From the NCBI GenBank assembly GCA_021791235.1, contig JAJYXA010000434.1, positions 1 to 11,220 on the forward strand: a stretch of 11,220 nucleotides of DNA. The letters are read 5' to 3'. The notes under the pieces are model-generated. The model was given only the letters and a program-made list of their open reading frames with translations, was not told the origin of the DNA and did no database searches. The position numbers and the translations under genes are program-made. Below are positions 1 to 6,493 of this stretch, piece by piece. The stretch's first letter is position 1. The number at the start of each line of letters is the position of its first letter. This DNA is from Pseudomonadota bacterium. Its GTDB lineage: Bacteria > Pseudomonadota > Gammaproteobacteria > Burkholderiales > Thiobacillaceae.

Positions 1-492
1 CTGCGTTATTTCAACCCGGTGGGCGCGCACGAATCGGGGCTGATCGGCGAGGACCCGCGCGGCATTCCCAACAACCTGATGCCGTATATCGCGCAGGTGG
101 CGGTGGGGCGCCACCCGCACCTCAACGTGTTCGGCGGCGACTACCCGACGCCCGACGGCACCGGCGTGCGCGATTACATCCACGTGGTCGACCTGGCGCG
201 CGGGCATGCGGCGGCGCTGAACCGGCTGCATGAACTGCACGGCGTGCAGACCTGGAACCTTGGCACCGGGCGCGGGGTGAGCGTGCTCGACATGGTGCAT
301 GCGTTCGAAGCCGCCAGCGGGAAGAAGGTGCCGTACCGGATCGTGGCGCGGCGCCCCGGCGACGTCGCCCAATGCTGGGCCGACCCCTCGCGCGCGGCGC
401 ACGACCTCGGCTGGCGCGCGGAGTACGATCTGCCGCGGATGTGTGCCGACGCATGGCGCTGGCAGGCGGGGAATCCGGAGGGGTACGCCTGA
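1..492 (+). CDS. galE: UDP-glucose 4-epimerase, C-terminal part (5' end outside window)
   Basis: This is the last 163 residues of a GalE-type short-chain dehydrogenase/reductase, which interconverts UDP-glucose and UDP-galactose in the cytoplasm for polysaccharide or LPS precursors. The frame is open from base 1, so the NAD-binding Rossmann half and the catalytic YxxxK lie outside the window. Visible family motifs are RYFNPVGAH at the left edge, [34 protein letters not shown] (substrate-binding region) and [14 protein letters not shown]. GalE is usually about 338 aa, so roughly half is present. The stop is TGA at 490-492. A related sugar-nucleotide epimerase is possible, but the [15 protein letters not shown] segment is typical of GalE. 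No terminator with a T-run follows; the next structure is the REP pair from 539. Confidence 0.92.
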   Translation: MRYFNPVGAHESGLIGEDPRGIPNNLMPYIAQVAVGRHPHLNVFGGDYPTPDGTGVRDYIHVVDLARGHAAALNRLHELHGVQTWNLGTGRGVSVLDMVHAFEAASGKKVPYRIVARRPGDVAQCWADPSRAAHDLGWRAEYDLPRMCADAWRWQAGNPEGYA

Positions 493-538
493 TGCGAGTT
501 GCAAGAGGCAAGATTCAAGTCGCAAGGGGCAGTTGACA

Positions 539-661
539 GGGTGCGCGGAGCCCATGCGGTAGGCGGGCGTTGATGTTTTTTGGGGTGACGTAACGGTGGG
601 CTGTCGCCCACCCTACGGTGATGCGATGGTGCGTAGGGTAGGGTGGGCGACAGCCCACGCG
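539..661. repeat. REP/BIME-like palindromic element downstream of the rhomboid gene
   Basis: The element has three parts: a degenerate REP half (539-558), a linker resembling those of the arrays at 7961 and 11065 (GGCGGGCGTTGATG), and an inverted REP pair. The left member (595-617) ends GCCCACCCTACG. The right member (632-661) begins CGTAGGG and folds as GTGGGC-GACA-GCCCAC. The right member has an extra 5 bp (GTAGGGTAGGGTGGG), a direct duplication that separates the GTAG head from the hairpin. It ends 2 bp from the rhomboid stop codon, so it forms the 3' end of that transcript and may stabilise or terminate it. There is no T-run. Confidence 0.85.
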
Positions 662-663
662 CT

Positions 664-1257
664 TCAGCGTTTGCCGAACAGCCCGCGTCCGCGGAAATAC
701 TGCACCCCCAGCCAGCCGCCGAACAGGCCGCCCAGGTGGGCGAAGTGGGCGACGCCGGCGGCGGTGTTGGTGACGCCGAGAAACAGTTCGACGGCGCCGT
801 AGCCGAGCACGAAGGTGCGCGCGGGAATCTGGATGAAGGGCAGGAAGACGAAGCTGATGACGCGGTTGGGGAAATACATCGCGTAGGCCAGCAAGAGGCC
901 GAACACGCCGCCGGAGGCGCCGATGACCGGGCCGGCCGCGTGCAGGAAGTAGCCGCCGACGGCGATCTGCGTCATTGCGGCGACGACCACGCTGAGCAGA
1001 TAGGTCAGCAGGTAGCGCAGGTCGTTCCAGCGCTTTTCCAGCGCGGCGCCGAACATCCAGATGGCGACCATGTTGAATCCCAGGTGCAGCAGCGAGCCGT
1101 GCAGGAAACCGTAGGTGACGAGCTGCCAGACATGGAACGCGCCCCCCGACCCCAGCGGCCACAGGCCGAAGACGCGAATGATCTCCGGCCCGGTGGCCAG
1201 TTCCAGTGCATAGACCAGGACATTCAGCAGGATGAGGGCGAGGGTGATCGGCGGCAT
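664..1257 (-). CDS. Rhomboid family intramembrane serine protease
   Basis: This 197-aa polytopic membrane protein cleaves transmembrane substrates within the inner membrane. The Ser/His dyad is visible: S115 in GASGG (113-117) and H174 in HFAHLGG (171-177). The oxyanion-side motif H58-LGF-N62 is also present. About six hydrophobic segments can be traced (near 4-20, 43-70, 82-105, 109-128, 134-158 and 168-188), which fits the six-helix bacterial core without an N-terminal cytoplasmic domain. The ATG at 1257 gives a start at the first membrane segment, although no good Shine-Dalgarno sequence precedes it. It is divergent from the subtilase gene across about 600 bp. I do not see the features I associate with rhombosortase, so I call it a general rhomboid; its substrate is unknown. 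Confidence 0.93.
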   Translation of the reverse strand: MPPITLALILLNVLVYALELATGPEIIRVFGLWPLGSGGAFHVWQLVTYGFLHGSLLHLGFNMVAIWMFGAALEKRWNDLRYLLTYLLSVVVAAMTQIAVGGYFLHAAGPVIGASGGVFGLLLAYAMYFPNRVISFVFLPFIQIPARTFVLGYGAVELFLGVTNTAAGVAHFAHLGGLFGGWLGVQYFRGRGLFGKR

Positions 1258-1363
1258 GGGGGTTCGGATGATGGCAATGGGATTGTAATGGGGGAGACGA
1301 GCTCAAGTTGCAAGCCGTCATTCGTCATACCGGCTTTCACCGGTGTGACCACTCGAAAATCAC

Positions 1364-1433
1364 GGTGGGTTGCACCCACCCTACGGACTGCGGCCGGCGC
1401 GAAGGTGCGCGGGGTGGGCGACAGCCCACGCGG
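1364..1433. repeat. REP-like inverted pair upstream of the rhomboid gene
   Basis: The left member (1364-1385) folds as GGTGGG-TTGCA-CCCACC and ends CCCTACG, the reverse complement of the GTAG-headed REP start. The right member (about 1408-1433) keeps the hairpin GTGGGC-GACA-GCCCACGCGG, but its head reads GCGCGG instead of GCGTAG. The GTAG tetranucleotide is therefore lost and this copy is probably not a transposase substrate. The loop GACA matches the copy at 646-661 on the other side of the rhomboid gene. Confidence 0.8.
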
Positions 1434-1576
1434 CACGGGCAGTGATTTCATTCGGGCCCTGCTGGCCGGAGGGACGATCACGCCGGCCGCCGGTGGAACC
1501 GGCGGCGATACCGCAGCGACGCACGGCGACAACATTGGTGCGCTGGTATTGCCTTCATCCTGAAAACCGCATTTGA

Positions 1577-1608
1577 ACCACAGAGATATGTCCCTGTGCC
1601 TCTGTGGT
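1577..1608. repeat. Short inverted repeat ACCACAGAG...CTCTGTGGT
   Basis: Perfect 9-bp arms (1577-1585 and 1600-1608) flank a 14-base loop. The sequence resembles the short ACCACAGAG-type intergenic repeats I recall from diverse bacterial genomes; that resemblance is from memory. It lies in the gene-free stretch 1258-1864. The rest of that stretch holds the REP pair at 1364, a leader hairpin and terminator at 1662-1725, and a hairpin at 1792-1812. I see no convincing gene there. Confidence 0.5.
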
Positions 1609-1661
1609 GAGGAATTCAGGTTCATGCATTCTCCGGGCCATTCCGGAATCATCGAGGCCGA

Positions 1662-1725
1662 GTCGCGCGGAAGCCCGACGCGACAGCCCTGGCGTGTATC
1701 GCCGGTTTTCCGGCGGTCTTTTTTT
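1662..1725 (+). terminator. Hairpin followed by an intrinsic terminator, 140 bp upstream of the subtilase
   Basis: The terminator hairpin has arms at 1698-1705 and 1710-1717 (CGCCGG-TTTT-CCGGCG core, with one G-U and one A-U pair extending it), followed by GTCTTTTTTT to 1725. Just upstream, GTCGCG (1662-1667) pairs with CGCGAC (1679-1684) around an 11-base loop. No plus-strand gene ends nearby. The terminator therefore either ends a small untranslated RNA or acts as an attenuator in the leader of the protease gene. The termination signal is seen directly; the attenuator role is inference. Confidence 0.65.
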
Positions 1726-1791
1726 CGCTGCAATATGCGTGGGAGAGGGGGCGCGATACGGCGGTCGAGCGCGTCTTCATCGATGGGCTTA

Positions 1792-1812
1792 CCGTCCGCG
1801 TCCCGCGGACGG
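1792..1812 (+). other. Perfect 9-bp hairpin in the subtilase leader
   Basis: CCGTCCGCG (1792-1800) and CGCGGACGG (1804-1812) form a perfect stem with a 3-base loop, about 50 bases before the chosen subtilase start. No T-run follows, so it is not an intrinsic terminator. It could be an mRNA-stabilising or translation-controlling structure. Confidence 0.5.
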
Positions 1813-1864
1813 CTTATGCCGCATGACGCATGGCTGTCATCAAGGCCGGTTAGCCTGCGACCGG

Positions 1865-4249
1865 ATGGATGCGTGTATTTTTTCGGATAAGCGAACGGAC
1901 CTGGCTGCGGGCCGGTTTCGTTTCGCCTTCCTGCTGGCGCTCGCGGTGATGGCGCTGATGCCGTTCCAGCAGGCGCGGGCGGGTGTCGATGCGCTCGCGG
2001 TTCCGGCTGCGGCCGCGGCCAAGATCGCGCCGGAAACCTGGCGCAGGGTGCAGGCGGGCGAGGTGCGCGAATTGCTCGTGCTGTTCGGGGATGATGCGAT
2101 CGATGCCGAGCTCGAGCGCCATCTGAGCCGGCGCGGGTTCAAGGCGGAGGATGCGACGGCGACCGCCCTGCGTGCCGAACGCTATCGCGCGCTCAAGACG
2201 CGGGCGCTGTCGGCGCTGCCCGAGCGTGACGCGGAACTGCGCCGGGACTATCTGCACATCCCCATGGCTTTCCTGCGCTTCCGCGACGCCGGGGCGCTGC
2301 TGCGGCTGCTGGCGCGCGAGGAGGTGGTGGCCGTGTTCGAGGACACCCGGCTGTATCCGCACCTGAACGAAACGCTGCCGCTGATCGGCCAGCCCCCGGT
2401 GAGCCAGGTCATGGGCCGCACCGGCAGCGGCGCCGCGGTGGCGGTGCTCGATACCGGCGTCGATTACGTGCGCAGCGAATTCGGTGCCTGCTCCGCGCCC
2501 GGCGTGCCTGCGGGCTGCCGCGTGGTGGCGGCGCTCGACACCGCGCCCGAGGACAATGCGCGTGATGCCAACGGCCATGGCACCTGGGTGGCGGGTACCG
2601 CAACGGCGGTGGCGCCCGGCGCGGGCATCGTCGCGATCGACGTGTTCGACGGCAACTCGGCCAGCAGCGTCGATGTCATCGGGGGCATCGACTGGGCCAT
2701 CGGCAACCGCGCGCTCTACAACATCGTCGCCCTCAACATGAGCCTGGGCAATGGGGTCAAATACACCGCTGCGTGCAGCAGCAAGCTCAGCAACCCCTAC
2801 CGCCAGCCCTTCATCGACGCCCGCGCTGCCGGCATCCTGAGCGTCGTTTCCAGCGGCAACGAGGGTTTCACCGACGGCATCGCCAACCCCGCCTGCACGC
2901 CGGAGGCCGTGTCGGTCGGCGCGGTCTACGACGCCGACGTGGGCGGGCTCACCTGGACCGGGCCGGAGCCGGATTGCACCGACGGCGTCACCGCGTCCGA
3001 CAAGGTGACGTGCTTTTCCAATAGCGCCAGTTTCCTGACGTTGCTCGCGCCCGGCGCGCTGACCACGGTGACCGGCGTCACGGTCGCGGGCACCTCGCTG
3101 TCGGCGCCCGTGGTCGCCGGCGCGGTCGCGGTGCTGGCGCAGGCGTTTCCGGGCGATACCGCCGCTGACCGATTGAACCGCCTTGCCACCAGCGGAAAAT
3201 CGGTCACGGATGCGCGCAACGGCATCGTCAAGCCGCGTGCCGATCTGCTCGCGGCCCAGGGGGCGCCGCTCAACGACGCTTTCGCCCAGGCCGCGGTTCT
3301 GGATGGCAACAGCGGCACGGCCGCAGGCTGGAACCTGAATGCGACGCCGGAGTCGGGCGAGCCCGCTCACGCTGGCACCGGCGGCGGCAAATCGGTCTGG
3401 TGGCAGTGGACGGCGGGCGCATCCGGCACGGCCAGCTTCGACACGCGCGGCAGCGGCTTCGATACCGTGCTGGCGGTGTACACCGGCGGCGGCGTGTCGG
3501 CGCTTGCCGAGGTCGCCTCGAACGACGACGATGGCTCGGCGGGCAACGCCAGCGGCCTGAGCTTCGCGGCCACGGCGGGGACGGCCTACCGCATCGCGGT
3601 CGACGGCAAATCGGCTGCGAGCGGAGCGGTCGAGCTCGCCTGGACGCTGCTGCAGGCGCAGACCATCAGCTTCGCTCCGATCGCCGACATGCCCGTGAAT
3701 TCGGTGTTCAGCCTGAGCGCCACGGCCAGCTCGGGGTTGGCGGTGACGTTCGGCAGCCAGACGCCGACGGTATGCACGGTTGCGGGCAGCGAGGCCAGTT
3801 TGATCGCCTCCGGCGTCTGCACGATCGCGGCCAACCAGCCCGGCAACGCCGGCTATGCCGCCGCCCCCACGGTCACGCAGAGCTTTGATGTCACCCCGCT
3901 CGCGCAAACCATCAGTTTCCCCGTCATTGCCGATCAAACGCTGGGAACCGAGCCGTTCGGCGTAACCGCCACCGCCAGCTCCGGATTGCCGGTGGGCATC
4001 GCTACGCTGACGCCAGCCGTATGCAGCGTGAGCGGAAACACCGTCACGCTGCTCACAGTGGGCCTCTGCACGCTCGAAGCCACCCAGCCGGGCGACAGCC
4101 AGTACAGCGCCGCACCATCGGTCATGCAGACCTTCAGCGTGGCATCGGCCAGTGAAAGCGGCAATGACGGCGACGTGCCGATGCCGCCGTGGGCGCTGTT
4201 GCTGCTCGGCGCGGGCCTGTTCGCGGCGATGCGGCGCAGGCTTGCCTGA
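1865..4249 (+). CDS. Secreted S8 family serine peptidase (subtilase) with C-terminal membrane/sorting tail
   Basis: This 794-aa exported protease starts with a long signal peptide (hydrophobic 19-33, likely cut after ARA-39). The catalytic triad is D196 (VLDTGVD), H238 (NGHGT) and S411 (GTSLSAP), with oxyanion N332 (SSGNEG). Residues 60-170 look like an inhibitory pro-region. A PPC-like beta domain follows (about 467-597; SVWWQW, FDTVLAVYTG, YRIAVDG). Two tandem repeats of about 80 aa come next (598-677 and 680-759), each opening QTISF and containing ATASSGL, a Cys pair and QPG. The end is an anchor: VPMPPWALLLLGAG then FAAMRRR. This resembles PEP-CTERM-type sorting tails but lacks the PEP motif. 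I chose ATG 1865 because it gives a sensible signal peptide; 1823 is also possible, and neither has a clear Shine-Dalgarno sequence. The natural substrate is unknown. Confidence 0.93.
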   Translation: MDACIFSDKRTDLAAGRFRFAFLLALAVMALMPFQQARAGVDALAVPAAAAAKIAPETWRRVQAGEVRELLVLFGDDAIDAELERHLSRRGFKAEDATATALRAERYRALKTRALSALPERDAELRRDYLHIPMAFLRFRDAGALLRLLAREEVVAVFEDTRLYPHLNETLPLIGQPPVSQVMGRTGSGAAVAVLDTGVDYVRSEFGACSAPGVPAGCRVVAALDTAPEDNARDANGHGTWVAGTATAVAPGAGIVAIDVFDGNSASSVDVIGGIDWAIGNRALYNIVALNMSLGNGVKYTAACSSKLSNPYRQPFIDARAAGILSVVSSGNEGFTDGIANPACTPEAVSVGAVYDADVGGLTWTGPEPDCTDGVTASDKVTCFSNSASFLTLLAPGALTTVTGVTVAGTSLSAPVVAGAVAVLAQAFPGDTAADRLNRLATSGKSVTDARNGIVKPRADLLAAQGAPLNDAFAQAAVLDGNSGTAAGWNLNATPESGEPAHAGTGGGKSVWWQWTAGASGTASFDTRGSGFDTVLAVYTGGGVSALAEVASNDDDGSAGNASGLSFAATAGTAYRIAVDGKSAASGAVELAWTLLQAQTISFAPIADMPVNSVFSLSATASSGLAVTFGSQTPTVCTVAGSEASLIASGVCTIAANQPGNAGYAAAPTVTQSFDVTPLAQTISFPVIADQTLGTEPFGVTATASSGLPVGIATLTPAVCSVSGNTVTLLTVGLCTLEATQPGDSQYSAAPSVMQTFSVASASESGNDGDVPMPPWALLLLGAGLFAAMRRRLA

Positions 4250-4267
4250 CCCCGGGCTCGCCGCCAT

Positions 4268-4285
4268 ATGAGCCGATCGGCTCAT
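4268..4285. other. Perfect 18-bp palindrome after the subtilase stop
   Basis: ATGAGCC-GATC-GGCTCAT is self-complementary throughout and lies 19 bp after the subtilase stop codon. As RNA it could form a 7-bp stem with a 4-base loop at the 3' end of the message. There is no T-run, so it is a weak terminator candidate at best. Confidence 0.4.
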
Positions 4286-4391
4286 GGCAGGCCGCATTTC
4301 AACGCGAAGTCCTGAAACATTCGTCCGCTAGGATAGCCCACAGTCGAGGAAGCCAACCGGACAGCAGATTCGAAGGCCCGCGGCAAAACAA

Positions 4392-4546
4392 GAGCTGTAC
4401 AAAATAAAGCAACAAGCAGTGCGCGTGAAAAGCAGTGGGCATCGGCAGTCCGGATGTCCGGACAAACCCTCTCCCAGGGATTGTCAAGTCCTGTTTTCGT
4501 TGGATTTTCCAACGATGTCTCATGCGCACGCCGAAACGGTGCTGCG
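4392..4546. repeat. Diverged tandem repeat, copy A
   Basis: This is copy A of a unit repeated at 4704-4860, with an offset of 312-315 bp. Strongly conserved blocks are the start (AGCTGtACAAAATAAAG and GCAGTGCGCGTGAA) and the end (TCTCATGCGCACGCCG), with a diverged middle. Copy A has its own hairpins: CGTTGGA-TTT-TCCAACG near 4498-4514, and the end hairpin at 4525-4546. Weaker similarity continues to GGCCGCAAGGC at 4625 (matched at 4945), so the full unit is probably about 315-320 bp. I see no convincing gene in 4250-5054. The contents are this repeat pair, a terminator, and the palindromes at 4268 and 4989. Confidence 0.75.
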
Positions 4547-4703
4547 CCGCATTCCCTATTGCAGATTCCGTTTCGTCGCGTGCATGAGCCTGTGTCCGAT
4601 GATGGGGAAACAGGCGGGAAGACTGGCCGCAAGGCGAATAACACGTGGTTGACGAGCAGCAGGGCTGGCCAGACTGGACGACAGAGCCGGCGCCCCGGTC
4701 CGG

Positions 4704-4860
4704 AAGCTGCACAAAATAAAGTAGCAGGCAGTGCGCGTGAATGGCAGTGGGCGTCGACGGTTTGACGCCCGGAAGGGGTATCTCCCATGCCCCGACCTTT
4801 TCTGTTTCGCCGGGCGATGAGTCCAGCGATATCTCATGCGCACGCCGTTTCGGCGCTGCG
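4704..4860. repeat. Diverged tandem repeat, copy B
   Basis: This copy matches 4392-4546 at both ends. In the first 53 aligned bases I count 8 differences; the middle is much more diverged. The middle of copy B has its own possible long pairing, GCCCGG near 4767 with CCGGGC near 4810, in place of the hairpins in copy A. The terminal hairpin is preserved and is followed here by a T-run (see the terminator at 4839). Confidence 0.75.
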
Positions 4861-4869
4861 TGTTTTTTT
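4839..4869 (+). terminator. Intrinsic terminator at the end of repeat copy B
   Basis: CGCA-CGCCG (4839-4847), loop TTT, then CGGCG-C-TGCG (4851-4860) forms a 9-bp stem with one bulged C, followed by TGTTTTTTT (4861-4869). It would stop plus-strand transcripts crossing the repeats and insulates the PEP-CTERM gene that starts at 5055. The equivalent hairpin in copy A (4525-4546) lacks the T-run. Confidence 0.7.
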
Positions 4870-4988
4870 GCGGATCCGTGCGGCGTGCGCTGGGTTTTGT
4901 TCGCCCGGGCGGAGTTGCGTCCGGCGAACCGGCAGTTTGCACGTGGCCGCAAGGCTGAACGGTTTTATAGATCTCGTCCGGGGATTTG

Positions 4989-5000
4989 CGTGACGTCACG
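4989..5000. promoter_or_regulatory. Candidate operator palindrome CGTGACGTCACG
   Basis: A perfect 12-bp palindrome lies 54 bp upstream of the PEP-CTERM start at 5055 and about 20 bp after a weak -10-like TATAGA (4966-4971). The position suits a dimeric regulator, but no protein can be named and a 12-bp palindrome can occur by chance in GC-rich DNA. Confidence 0.3.
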
Positions 5001-5054
5001 GGCGACGGTGTCCGGGGCTTGATCCCAACCCCATAACAAGCATAGGAGCAATCC

Positions 5055-5756
5055 ATGAAGCGCGTGAAAACACTGGCGGCCTGCATTTTCCTGCTGGGCC
5101 AGACTCTCTCCGGAGCCGCTTTCGCGGCCTCCGTCACCCTGGCGGGCGCTACCGTCGATTTCAGTTTCGACGATGCGCTGCTGGGCCTGTTCGGGCCGGC
5201 CAGCGTGTCGGGCGACACGCTGTATTTCACCCCGGTCGATTTCGAGGCCAAATCGCTGAACGGCGCAGGTTTCGCGCTGACCAGCGACACCATGAACATC
5301 CAGGTGACGACGCGCGCCGGCTGGTCGTTTGCCGGCATGGGACTGGTGGAGCGGGGCGATTACCTGCTGCTCGGCGCGGGCAGCACGGCCGACGTGGCAG
5401 GGCAGATTCGCGTGTTCGATGTTGCCAGCCCGCTCGCCGATCTGACGGCAAGCATCGGCGCATCCGCGTCGCTCGATCTGCCGGGCATGCCGACACACAA
5501 CTGGCAGGCCGCCGCCATGCTCGACCTGGGTGCCTGGAGCGACACGCAAGCGGTCAACGTGACGGTCGAAAACCTGCTGCTGGCTTCCACCGGCGCAACG
5601 CCTTCGCTGGCGTTCGTGGAGAAAAAATTCGTCGGCCTGACCCCCGTCATGGTGGCCGTGACGCCGGTGCCCGAGGCGGAAACCTACGCCATGATGCTGG
5701 CCGGGCTGGGCCTGGTCGGCTTTGCCGCCGCGCGCCGCCGTGCCATGTCGAAATAA
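5055..5756 (+). CDS. PEP-CTERM sorting domain protein
   Basis: This 233-aa exported protein has a clear Shine-Dalgarno sequence (AGGAG 5044-5048, six bases before ATG). The signal peptide is KR-VK, then a hydrophobic run, with likely cleavage after AAFA-24. The body (25-200) is beta-rich with no Cys after the signal peptide and matches no enzyme I recognise. The C-terminus carries the sorting tail: VPEAE (205-209), a hydrophobic helix (YAMMLAGLGLVGFAAA), then RRR. In known PEP-CTERM systems an exosortase (EpsH/XrtA type) cleaves near this motif and the protein ends at the cell surface or in the extracellular matrix. The motif reads PEA rather than PEP, a variant I believe is seen in betaproteobacteria. 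No exosortase is in the window. A terminator follows at 5890. Confidence 0.9.
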   Translation: MKRVKTLAACIFLLGQTLSGAAFAASVTLAGATVDFSFDDALLGLFGPASVSGDTLYFTPVDFEAKSLNGAGFALTSDTMNIQVTTRAGWSFAGMGLVERGDYLLLGAGSTADVAGQIRVFDVASPLADLTASIGASASLDLPGMPTHNWQAAAMLDLGAWSDTQAVNVTVENLLLASTGATPSLAFVEKKFVGLTPVMVAVTPVPEAETYAMMLAGLGLVGFAAARRRAMSK

Positions 5757-5826
5757 ATCATGCAGTCATCAATGAAACCAATAATGGCGCGTTGAGTCGC
5801 CAGCCAGGCGTGAGCCGCCCCGAAAC

Positions 5827-5850
5827 GGCATCGCTCGAATGGGCGATGCC
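5827..5850 (+). other. 8-bp perfect hairpin in the 3' region of the PEP-CTERM gene
   Basis: GGCATCGC (5827-5834) pairs with GCGATGCC (5843-5850) around an 8-base loop. It lies between the stop codon at 5756 and the terminator at 5890, so it would be in the 3' untranslated RNA. A role in message stability is inference. Confidence 0.4.
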
Positions 5851-5889
5851 GGGGGCAAGTTTCAACGAATGCGTTCACGCGCATCTTGG

Positions 5890-5913
5890 CCCGCCTCATG
5901 GCGGGTCTTTTTT
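5890..5913 (+). terminator. Intrinsic terminator of the 5055-5756 PEP-CTERM gene
   Basis: CCCGCC (5890-5895), loop TCAT, GGCGGG (5900-5905), then TCTTTTTT. The stem is GC-only with a tract of T residues directly after it. It lies 134 bp beyond the stop codon. The rest of 5757-6141 holds only the 5827 hairpin and the REP pair at 6031. Confidence 0.85.
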
Positions 5914-6030
5914 CGGTGCGGGTCGCAAATCGCGTAAGGCGGACACTTTCCCCCCGCGGCATGTTTGCGTCGGCAAGGTGTGGCCGGCCGGCTGCTTCGG
6001 CAAACACCGGCGCCCGATTCCACCGCCGGA

Positions 6031-6095
6031 CCGCGTGGGCTTTGCCCACCCTACGATCGGCGCGAAGGTGCGTAGGGTGGGCAAAGCCCACGCGG
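6031..6095. repeat. REP pair with perfect 25-bp inverted arms
   Basis: The arms 6031-6055 and 6071-6095 are exact reverse complements over 25 bp, separated by 15 bases. Each arm is one REP: a GTAG-containing head (CGTAGGGTGGGC) and its own hairpin GTGGGC-AAA-GCCCAC, ending GCGG. This is the most intact inverted pair (BIME-like unit) in the window. It lies 46 bp beyond the 3' end of the minus-strand acidic ORF. Confidence 0.9.
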
Positions 6096-6141
6096 TTGAG
6101 CGGCCATTGCGCGCCCGGACGGCTGCCCCGGCTTGGGCGGC

Positions 6142-6378
6142 TCAGTACGAAAAATCCGTGTTTTCCTCTGCCGCATCCCCGCCGTGCAAAGCGGAAAGGA
6201 TCGCGCTGTCGTGCGGATGCGCGCAGATGACGTCCGCCAGCCACGGGTAGCAGCCTGCGTAATCGCACTGCTCGGCGTACTCGTCGGGCTCGTCGAGCGG
6301 CACGTCGCCGAGCTCGTGCAGCGCTTCCTCCACCAGCAGATCGGCCTGCTTTTCCAGTGCGGTATCGTGCGTATCCAT
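6142..6378 (-). CDS. Small acidic hypothetical protein
   Basis: This 78-aa ORF has a strong Shine-Dalgarno sequence (AAAGGGG, about five bases before ATG 6378), which decides this start over upstream in-frame ATGs such as 6408. The protein is strongly acidic and has three Cys (38, 43, 52) and an aromatic segment (CDYAGCYPWLADVICAH, 38-54). There is no signal peptide or membrane segment, so it is probably cytoplasmic. I do not recognise the family. It is the only minus-strand gene among the PEP-CTERM genes and is transcribed divergently from the one at 6713. The REP pair at 6031 follows its 3' end. Confidence 0.65.
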   Translation of the reverse strand: MDTHDTALEKQADLLVEEALHELGDVPLDEPDEYAEQCDYAGCYPWLADVICAHPHDSAILSALHGGDAAEENTDFSY

Positions 6379-6493
6379 GGCATCCCCTTTCCGGTAGGAA
6401 GGGTCCATCGTCACGCAGAAACGTGAGCGGCGTATGACAACCGTACCGAATTTACATAGCCCGAATGTCCGGCGGCGATCCGGGATGGCCCGA

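Noticed and set aside
664..1257. Calling the rhomboid a rhombosortase
   Set aside because: The motifs are GASGG and HFAHLGG, as in general rhomboids. I could not see rhombosortase-specific features, and no GlyGly-CTERM tail is present in the window.
643..1563. A 306-codon plus-strand open frame
   Set aside because: It is antisense to the rhomboid gene, starts inside a REP and runs through another REP pair; the composition is not protein-like.
1636..1690. A c-di-GMP (GEMM-type) riboswitch before the subtilase
   Set aside because: The segment CGACGCGACAGCCC only loosely recalls the GEMM core. The conserved GGGCAAACC and GGTAG-type segments are missing.
1850..4297. An 815-codon minus-strand open frame
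   Set aside because: It is antisense to the subtilase, whose catalytic motifs are complete. Long antisense frames are usual in GC-rich genes.
4299..4952. A 217-codon minus-strand frame through both tandem repeats, with a peptide (HAHCLLLYFVQL) conserved in both copies
   Set aside because: In that short block several differences are synonymous, which briefly looked like coding selection. But the differences are not concentrated at third positions, leucine degeneracy explains much of it, another minus frame is open too, and indels shift the frame between copies elsewhere.
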